NCBI GenBank assembly: GCA_017435665.1
Contig: JAFSEP010000003.1
Location: forward strand, 41,636 to 105,635
Reading direction: 5' to 3'
DNA: 64,000 nucleotides
Source: Clostridia bacterium
GTDB taxonomy: Bacteria; Bacillota; Clostridia; Oscillospirales; Acutalibacteraceae
Shown: in pieces, positions 58,753 to 64,000 of the stretch
How positions within the stretch are numbered: the stretch's first letter is position 1
Layout: each line of letters begins with the position of its first letter
Made by a program: the position numbers and the translations under genes
The notes under the pieces: generated by a model
Databases searched by the model: none
What the model was told of the DNA's origin: nothing
The model's input: the letters and a program-made list of their open reading frames with translations, nothing else

Positions 58753-60180
58753 TCAGAAAATCATCTGAGGAAGAAGCTTGAGCAGATAAGTCAGCAGAAC
58801 ACCGACAAGCTGCTTTATGAGATTCTTTATGTTTTCCATAAAGTGTGTCTGAGAATCTGTCGGGAGGTTCTCATAATCCTCTGCAGGAGCTTCTCTTTCT
58901 GTCTTTTTGATTGCATATGTATCAATAAGGCTTGTTTCCTTTGTTTTGTCATCAACCATATATGCCTTATAAACAAAGTGCTCGCTGTCAAGGCTTACTG
59001 TTGCAAACACGCCGCCGTCTTCAGTATCTCTTACAAGGGCACCGCAGTCAAGAATAGGCTCGATAGCATCTTCATTGACGCTGTAACGCTTTGTACCTGA
59101 GGTTGAGGGAAGAATATGGGTTGTACCTGCAGGGTTGAGGTCGAAGGTGATTTCTTCGCCCTTATAGCTTTCGGTAACCGTGTCAACCTCCACAACCTGA
59201 TTATTCTTTACGGACTCTGTTCTGAAATACATATGGTCATGACCTGCAAAGACAACGTCAATTCCCAATTCATCAATTACGGGTAAAAGGTGCTCTCTCA
59301 TAATAAGAGTGTCAGGCTTGTTGATATTCTTACCTGCTGAGAATAATGCTCTGTGCATAAGAACAACCTTCCATTGAGCATCGGAAGCGTTCATATCGTT
59401 TCTCAGCCAATTAATCTGTTCAAGCGACATAGGATACATATCGTTTGTATTGAGAACTGCGAAATGGGCATCGCCCCAATCGAAGGAATAGTAGCAGCCG
59501 GTCATTGTGTTGCTTCCTTCAACAGCACCGATATTGAACATATTGTTGAACTTAAACCATTGAAGGTTACCCTCATGATTACCTGCAACGGGAACAAGAG
59601 TGGTATTCATATTTGTGAAAGCAAAATTCCTGAAATAACTGTCCCATTCCTCATTGGTGCAGTCATTGACAAAATCACCGAGACCTACGGTGAACTCATA
59701 TTCGGGCATTACGTTAACGGCCTGCTTCAATACATCGGCTGCCATTTTGAAGTTTTCTTCATTACTTGCCTGAACGTCTGCAAAGACTATAAAGCTTGCT
59801 TCGTCCTCAGCTGTGTCAGCCGTCGTGAAATAACCGATATCACTCCACTCGCCTTCTTGTGCATCTCCCACTCGGTAAGCATATTTTGTTCCCGGCTCAA
59901 GACCGTCAGCCACCACCTTATGAGCATACCGTTCCATTGCATAGTAGCTGTGACCGCTGATAATTTCAGCCTTATCAAAGTTCTCTGTTACGGGAGCTAT
60001 CTGCAAATCTGTGCCCGCTTTTTCAGATGTATACCAGCAGAAGCCTCTTGAAGTTTCGGCATCACCGTTTATCGTAACGCTGATTCTTTCAGCATCGGCA
60101 GCAATAACAGATATGCTGAGTGTGAGCATAACGAGAATTGCCATAAAAGCCGAAACAAATCTCTTAAAAGACATATTCAT
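58753..60180 (-). CDS. Purple-acid-phosphatase-like metallophosphoesterase, secreted
   Basis: 475 residues. Signal peptide to about 26 (LTLSISVIAADA). A Fn3-like N-terminal domain (ERISVTINGDAETSRGFCWY) is typical of purple acid phosphatases. The catalytic core carries VFADVQA, GLGDFVND, AGNHEGN and FAGHDHMYF. The C-terminal 35 residues are an amphipathic/hydrophobic tail (ENIKNLIKQLVGVLLTYLLK). ATG 60180 is chosen because AAAGGGAG is too close to the GTG at 60189. Likely outer-surface phosphatase; substrate unknown. Confidence 0.85.
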   Translation of the reverse strand: MNMSFKRFVSAFMAILVMLTLSISVIAADAERISVTINGDAETSRGFCWYTSEKAGTDLQIAPVTENFDKAEIISGHSYYAMERYAHKVVADGLEPGTKYAYRVGDAQEGEWSDIGYFTTADTAEDEASFIVFADVQASNEENFKMAADVLKQAVNVMPEYEFTVGLGDFVNDCTNEEWDSYFRNFAFTNMNTTLVPVAGNHEGNLQWFKFNNMFNIGAVEGSNTMTGCYYSFDWGDAHFAVLNTNDMYPMSLEQINWLRNDMNASDAQWKVVLMHRALFSAGKNINKPDTLIMREHLLPVIDELGIDVVFAGHDHMYFRTESVKNNQVVEVDTVTESYKGEEITFDLNPAGTTHILPSTSGTKRYSVNEDAIEPILDCGALVRDTEDGGVFATVSLDSEHFVYKAYMVDDKTKETSLIDTYAIKKTEREAPAEDYENLPTDSQTHFMENIKNLIKQLVGVLLTYLLKLLPQMIF

Positions 60181-60279
60181 ATTTTGCACTCCCTTTTTAT
60201 TTTATTGTTTACAATTATAAACACTATTTTAACATCAGTCAATTAATCACTTGTTAATAATATTAATTTTTGTTCAAAC

Positions 60280-60308
60280 TTGACTTTTTCCCTGTTCTGA
60301 GATAAGAT
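60280..60308 (+). promoter_or_regulatory. rimI-tsaD promoter
   Basis: TTGACT (60280-60285) and TAAGAT (60303-60308), 17-base spacer. Confidence 0.6.
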
Positions 60309-60339
60309 TACATAGACATTATTTTCAGGAAAGATTTAT

Positions 60340-60786
60340 ATGGAATACAGAATTTTAAAAATGGAAGAAGCACATATCAAGGGTGTTTCCGAAATTGAAA
60401 AGGAATGCTTTTCTTCCCCCTGGAGCGAGAACTGTATAAGGAGCGAAACCGTAAATCCCAACGCTCGTTTTTTTGTTGCGTTATCCGAAGATAAGGTTGT
60501 CGGGTATGCGGGTATGCACACGGTCTGCGGTGAGTGCTATATTGCAAACGTAGCAGTTAGTGAAGCATACAGAAGGCTCGGTATTGCTTCGGCACTTCTG
60601 GGAAGGCTTGAGGAAACTGCACGGAGCGAAAGCTGTGAGTTTATCACTCTTGAGGTAAGAAAAAGTAACCTGAACGCAATCGGGCTATATTCCCGTCTGG
60701 GATACAAGCAGGTCGGTGTGAGAAAAAATTTTTACTCAAAGCCGACGGAAGATGCCGTTCTTATGACAAAAGCATTTGAGGTGTAA
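60340..60786 (+). CDS. rimI: Ribosomal protein S18 alanine N-acetyltransferase
   Basis: GNAT acetyltransferase of 148 residues. The acetyl-CoA loop is in VSEAYRRLGIASALLGRL near 75-92, and the C-terminal LEVRKSNLNAIGLYSRLGYK is typical of RimI. RBS CAGGAAAG. It is directly followed (2 bp) by tsaD, a conserved neighbour pair; tsaB and tsaE are not in this window. Confidence 0.92.
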   Translation: MEYRILKMEEAHIKGVSEIEKECFSSPWSENCIRSETVNPNARFFVALSEDKVVGYAGMHTVCGECYIANVAVSEAYRRLGIASALLGRLEETARSESCEFITLEVRKSNLNAIGLYSRLGYKQVGVRKNFYSKPTEDAVLMTKAFEV

Positions 60787-60788
60787 AA

Positions 60789-61802
60789 ATGAAAATACTT
60801 GCAATAGAATCCTCCTGCGACGAAACTGCGGCAGCAGTGGTTGAGGACGGAAGAAAAGTGCTGTCAAACATTGTGGCAACACAGATTGAGGAGCATAAGC
60901 TCTACGGCGGTGTTGTTCCTGAAATTGCATCCAGGAGACACGCCGAGGCAATCTGCGGAGTTGTGGATGAGGCGCTCCTGAAAAGCGGCTGCACAATGGA
61001 TGATATAGATGCAATCGCCGTCACCTATGCCCCCGGGCTTATCGGTGCGCTTCTTGTTGGTGTGAACTATGCCAAGGGTCTTGCTTACGCAACAGACAAG
61101 CCTCTTATTCCCGTTCACCATCTGCGTTCACACATAGCTTCAAACTATATTTCCCATCCTGACCTTGAGCCGCCCTTTTTCTGCCTTGTGGTAAGCGGAG
61201 GTCATACTCATATGATAATGGTTGAGGATTATACCACCTTCCGTATCATCGGCAGAACCCGTGACGATGCCGCAGGTGAGGCGCTGGATAAAGCCGCACG
61301 TTCAATGGGACTCCCCTATCCGGGCGGTGTAAATCTTGATAAGCTGGCAAAGGACGGAGACGGAAGCAAATATAAATTTCCGCATCCCAAGGTTGACGGC
61401 TGTCCTTACGATTTCAGCTTTTCGGGACTTAAAACATCGGTTATAAACACAATTCACAACGCAAAGCAGAAGGGTGAAGAGATTGACATAATAAATCTCG
61501 GTGCCTCCTTTATGCATTCGGTTGTAAATTGTCTTGTGGAAAACGTTGAAAAAGCCTGCAACGATTTCGGTTATGATAAAATAGTTCTTGCAGGCGGTGT
61601 ATCCGCAAACTCGGTGCTCAGACTGAAAATGAAGGAAGCCTGTGAAAATCACGGCTGGCAGTTATATGTTCCCGAACTCAGATACTGCGGTGACAACGCC
61701 GCTATGGTAGGCTCTCAGGGATATTATGAAGCACAGAAGGGAAAATTTGCTTCCCTTGACCTGAACGCTGTGGCAAGTATGCCTATTGACCACGAAAAAT
61801 AA
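60789..61802 (+). CDS. tsaD: tRNA N6-threonylcarbamoyladenosine transferase
   Basis: Catalytic subunit of the t6A37 synthesis complex, 337 residues. Starts KILAIESSCDETAAAVV, the family signature. Metal-binding HxxxH is seen in VHHLRSHIASN near 108-118. DDAAGEALDKAARSMGLPYPGG and VLAGGVSANSVLR are the ATP-binding kinase-like motifs. Closed by the terminator at 61818. Confidence 0.97.
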   Translation: MKILAIESSCDETAAAVVEDGRKVLSNIVATQIEEHKLYGGVVPEIASRRHAEAICGVVDEALLKSGCTMDDIDAIAVTYAPGLIGALLVGVNYAKGLAYATDKPLIPVHHLRSHIASNYISHPDLEPPFFCLVVSGGHTHMIMVEDYTTFRIIGRTRDDAAGEALDKAARSMGLPYPGGVNLDKLAKDGDGSKYKFPHPKVDGCPYDFSFSGLKTSVINTIHNAKQKGEEIDIINLGASFMHSVVNCLVENVEKACNDFGYDKIVLAGGVSANSVLRLKMKEACENHGWQLYVPELRYCGDNAAMVGSQGYYEAQKGKFASLDLNAVASMPIDHEK

Positions 61803-61817
61803 ATCCAATATATGATA

Positions 61818-61849
61818 AAATCGGACGGTTATCACACCGTCCGATTTGC
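61818..61849. terminator. Terminator after tsaD
   Basis: AAATCGGACGGT and ACCGTCCGATTT form a 12-bp stem around TATCAC; usable in both directions. Confidence 0.8.
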
Positions 61850-61862
61850 TGCTGTATAAGGC

Positions 61863-62957
61863 TTAGCTTGCCTTGTTTGTTGTTGTGGCTGCCTTTGTAT
61901 TCTTGAGGGTGGTCTGACCCTTCTTGCAGACAGCTATATAGCTCTTGCCGGGGTTAACCTTGAGCTCTTCCCCTGTCTTCTTATCAAAGAACTTGATGCT
62001 TGCCTTCTCGTTCTTCTTTTCCCACTTGATTTCAGTAACGGCACCCTTTGAAATATAGTAGCCGTCGCCGCCCTTCCAGTCAACCTCCTGAATCTGCTTG
62101 CCTTTATAGTTATGAATGTCAGTCTGGAGAATAAACAGGTTAGTGAACGCAAGCTGCTTATCGGCAACAGAGTCTCTGTGAGCCTTGCCCGAATGCCACT
62201 TATAGTAAACACCCTTGCTTTCATTATATTTGAAGGTGCTGTAATATGCATACGAGAACTTGATTTCAGCCCAATCGCAAGCCTTGTCCGAGGGAGCCTG
62301 AGGTGTTGTCAGGAAGTTAAATGCAGTTGACTTGCCTTCAAGAAGGTCTGTTCTGACCTTTTCCTTTTTGAGAGCCTCGGGAATGTTTTCGCCCTTTACA
62401 TAGCCTGTGTGCTCGGTAGCCATGGTCTTTCTTCTTTCAGCATCTCTGCCGAAGAGAAGTGAGCCGTAGGTCTTACCGTCAAAATAGTCAATTTTTATTC
62501 TCTTGAGAGTGGGATAACCGAGAGTTTCATTTGCACCGAAGCAGAAATATACTGCATCATAGCCGTGTGCAAAAATCGGGAAATAATAACGGCAGCTTCT
62601 TACCGAGCATACATTCGGAACCTTGGTATAGTCACCGTAAAGAGCCATCATTCTTGTGATACCGCCCTCTGTTACGATTTCATAGATAATATCAGCGGCA
62701 TATATACCGTATTGAGGAAGAGATGCCTTGATGTTATTTATCATTATTGCCATAGGGCGTTTGCCGACTGCCTCGTCGGAAAGTCCCTTGAGACCTGTGA
62801 GAAGGTTCACGTTATCGGGAACCGGTGCTTCGGTTGTAGTAACCTGAGTTGTGGTCTGCGTGGTTGTTGTGGTTTCGTCCTCTGTTTTTCCGCCGCAGCC
62901 GGCAAAGCAGGTAAGAACCATAACCAGACTGAGCAATAACAATACTATTTTCTTCAT
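61863..62957 (-). CDS. DUF3048 (YerB-like) lipoprotein
   Basis: 364 residues. Lipoprotein signal (LTCFAGC, Cys 21), then a Thr-rich linker (TTTTTQTTTQVTTTEAPVPD). The DUF3048 domain follows: RPMAIMINNIKASLPQYGIY near 71-90, ITRMMALYGDYTKVPNVCSV, and SCRYYFPIFAHGYDAVYFCF. YerB-type proteins are cell-surface lipoproteins of unknown reaction. AAAGGAGG precedes the ATG. No LytR or other partner nearby. Confidence 0.9.
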   Translation of the reverse strand: MKKIVLLLLSLVMVLTCFAGCGGKTEDETTTTTQTTTQVTTTEAPVPDNVNLLTGLKGLSDEAVGKRPMAIMINNIKASLPQYGIYAADIIYEIVTEGGITRMMALYGDYTKVPNVCSVRSCRYYFPIFAHGYDAVYFCFGANETLGYPTLKRIKIDYFDGKTYGSLLFGRDAERRKTMATEHTGYVKGENIPEALKKEKVRTDLLEGKSTAFNFLTTPQAPSDKACDWAEIKFSYAYYSTFKYNESKGVYYKWHSGKAHRDSVADKQLAFTNLFILQTDIHNYKGKQIQEVDWKGGDGYYISKGAVTEIKWEKKNEKASIKFFDKKTGEELKVNPGKSYIAVCKKGQTTLKNTKAATTTNKAS

Positions 62958-63090
62958 ATTTTTGTGCCTCCTTTTAAGTGTTCTGTCAAGCTTTTATCTT
63001 ACGACATTTTCACTTATATTGATTTTACCACAATATATATACATTTTCAACGGTAAATTATCAAGGTTTTGAATTTCTTAACAAAAACCT

Positions 63091-63123
63091 GACCGCCGTG
63101 AGCATTGAACACTCACGACGGTC
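63091..63123 (-). terminator. Terminator of endoA
   Basis: GACCGTCGTGAG and CTCACGGCGGTC pair on the minus strand, followed by AGGTTTTTG. Confidence 0.75.
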
Positions 63124-63139
63124 TTAACAGCGGTGCCCG

Positions 63140-63484
63140 TCATCCCAGACCAAAGGATACCGATAATGCCTTATCTATTCTGGACATATCGTCTTCATCA
63201 AGATTTCCCATTTTTTCACGCAGTCTCTTTTTATCAATTGTTCTTACCTGCTCAAGCAACACTATGGAATCCTTGGCAAGACCGCATTCATCGGCATTGA
63301 CCTGTATATGTGTGGGAAGATTTGTTTTGAATCTCTGGCTTGTTATTGCTGCCGCAATTACCGTGGGGCTGAATTTGTTTCCCACATCATTCTGGACGAT
63401 AAGTACCGGTCTTATTCCGCCTTGCTCCGAGCCTACAACGGGACTCAGATCAGCGTAATATATTTCTCCCCTCTTTATCATCAT
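63140..63484 (-). CDS. ndoA: EndoA/MazF-type endoribonuclease
   Basis: 114 residues. KRGEIYYADLSPVVGSEQGG at the N-terminus and RPVLIVQNDVGNKFSPTVIA match Bacillus EndoA closely. The catalytic Arg is in RP near residue 24 and Thr in AAITSQ near 46. It should cleave mRNA at short sequence motifs. ATG 63484 follows GGAGAGTGATTTT; the frame is open to 63511 but unsupported. The usual upstream antitoxin gene (ndoAI) is absent: the 180 bp upstream on this strand encode nothing plausible. Confidence 0.93.
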   Translation of the reverse strand: MMIKRGEIYYADLSPVVGSEQGGIRPVLIVQNDVGNKFSPTVIAAAITSQRFKTNLPTHIQVNADECGLAKDSIVLLEQVRTIDKKRLREKMGNLDEDDMSRIDKALSVSFGLG

Positions 63485-63611
63485 AAAATCACTCTCCAAA
63501 ATGTTCTGCACTGTTAGTTTTACCGTATCTTTGTCTGATTAAACATCGGGTAAGCTTTTTTCTCTCCTGCGAGAGTTGATTTCATATTCATTTTATTCAG
63601 GCAGATATTAT

Positions 63612-63640
63612 TTGTGAATTTATCTGAAGTGTGTTATAAT
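63612..63640 (+). promoter_or_regulatory. Promoter of the last gene
   Basis: TTGTGA (63612-63617) and TATAAT (63635-63640), 17-base spacer; the RBS AAAGGGGTGA follows at 63656-63665. Confidence 0.65.
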
Positions 63641-63669
63641 ACAGTCAATCAGTATAAAGGGGTGACAAG

Positions 63670-63900
63670 ATGCTTAAAACGGCACCTGCAGTTTTTGCCG
63701 TGAATAACAATTATCAGATTATGGTGCAGACACGAAGAACATGTCTGTTTTCGGTAAAGGTCAACGGCAAAAAATACTTCGCAGGGTGCGGATATATTTT
63801 CGGCGAGAATGAAACAAAGGTCATTTTTACCGACAGCAAAGGCAGAATTCTTCAGGAGCATAGGGTGACGGGTGTAATCCGAACCCGCCCAAAAGCGTGA
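63670..63900 (+). pseudogene. Possible truncated N-terminal domain of a metallophosphoesterase
   Basis: 76-codon frame with good promoter and RBS. Residues 1-60 (MLKTAPAVFAVNNNYQIMVQ, then SVKVNGKKYF) resemble, from memory, the beta-rich N-terminal domain of clostridial metallophosphoesterases. The frame ends inside a short inverted-repeat element (63888-63994), and no phosphoesterase core follows within the window. It may be a gene broken by insertion, or an intact small gene. The window ends at 64000, so continuation cannot be judged. Confidence 0.45.
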
Positions 63901-63994
63901 ATTTTTGCGGCTTTTCGGCGTTTCGGATTTGAAAGGCGATAGCCTGTCTGCATCCTCAACATCCAAAAATCCATCAAAAATTCGCACTTTTGGG
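63888..63994. mobile_element. Short inverted-repeat element at the window end
   Basis: CCCAAAAGCGTGAATTTTTG at 63888-63907 is matched in inverse, with two changes, at 63975-63994. The 67 bp between contain no gene. A MITE-like insertion at the end of the preceding reading frame is possible. Confidence 0.45.
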
Positions 63995-64000
63995 TCGTAA

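Noticed and set aside
59353-60051. 232-codon ORF antisense to the purple-acid-phosphatase-like gene
   Set aside because: Contained in the opposite strand of a conserved phosphoesterase; no RBS.

Overview
The window looks like chromosome from a spore-forming, Gram-positive, anaerobic gut Clostridium, most like the Oscillospiraceae/Ruminococcaceae. The evidence is the sporulation genes sigG, spoIVB and a spoIID homologue, a phenylalanine T-box leader, an EndoA/MazF toxin, MecA- and DivIVA-type proteins, strong AGGAGG ribosome sites, lipoproteins with Lys-rich Cys signal peptides, Thr-rich linkers, and many BspA-type leucine-rich-repeat surface proteins. Species assignment is inference; no rRNA is present.

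Layout. 1-4.1 kb: a large secreted LRR/CxxC-repeat/Fn3 surface protein behind a long structured leader. 4.1-10.4 kb: T-box leader, pheST and gdhA, separated by several hairpin-rich intergenic elements. 10.4-18.4 kb (minus): circularly permuted GH3 beta-glycosidase, a 31-residue amphipathic peptide gene, a GH63-like glycosidase, a pseudokinase, sigG and a lipoprotein. 18.5-23.8 kb (plus): five tightly packed genes, namely DivIVA-like, acidic membrane protein, degenerate GDPD, serine hydrolase and YhhN lysoplasmalogenase-like. 23.9-31.5 kb: GH20 hexosaminidase, spoIVB, a divergent XRE regulator/lipoprotein pair with palindromic operators, a GPH sugar symporter and a second LRR protein. 31.6-34.1 kb: an ECF sigma factor overlapping a membrane LRR protein, probably its anti-sigma factor. 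34.2-39.8 kb: rpe, a MecA-like gene, and a five-gene operon whose first three products are Rnf D/E/A relatives that have lost most redox-cofactor residues. 39.9-44.9 kb: second GPH symporter, lipoprotein, beta-propeller membrane protein with its ECF sigma factor, and a 52-residue protein. 45-51.5 kb: alpha/beta hydrolase, YdcF, RidA, sialidase, metallophosphoesterase, MGMT-type and SseB-like proteins. 51.7-57.6 kb: tRNA-Gln(CUG), an AT-rich gene between two copies of a hairpin array, an MFS transporter, and a citrate synthase/membrane protein/AEC carrier operon. 57.7-64 kb: SpoIID-like protein, purple-acid-phosphatase-like enzyme, rimI-tsaD, a DUF3048 lipoprotein, endoA without a visible antitoxin, and a short gene ending inside a small inverted-repeat element.

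Physiology. Four glycosidases (GH3, GH63-like, GH20, GH33 sialidase) and two GPH symporters suggest glycan foraging, with GH33 and GH20 fitting mucin-type substrates. GDH and citrate synthase connect carbon and nitrogen metabolism. Two ECF modules with large extracytoplasmic domains suggest envelope sensing.

The strongest candidates for something undescribed are: the redox-depleted Rnf-like operon; mirrored linker-hairpin arrays that sit directly after terminators and show compensatory base changes; a perfect three-hairpin, four-way-junction element; a structured leader with an attenuator; and the free-standing 31-residue peptide gene. All calls come from reading the sequence. No database search or folding program was run.
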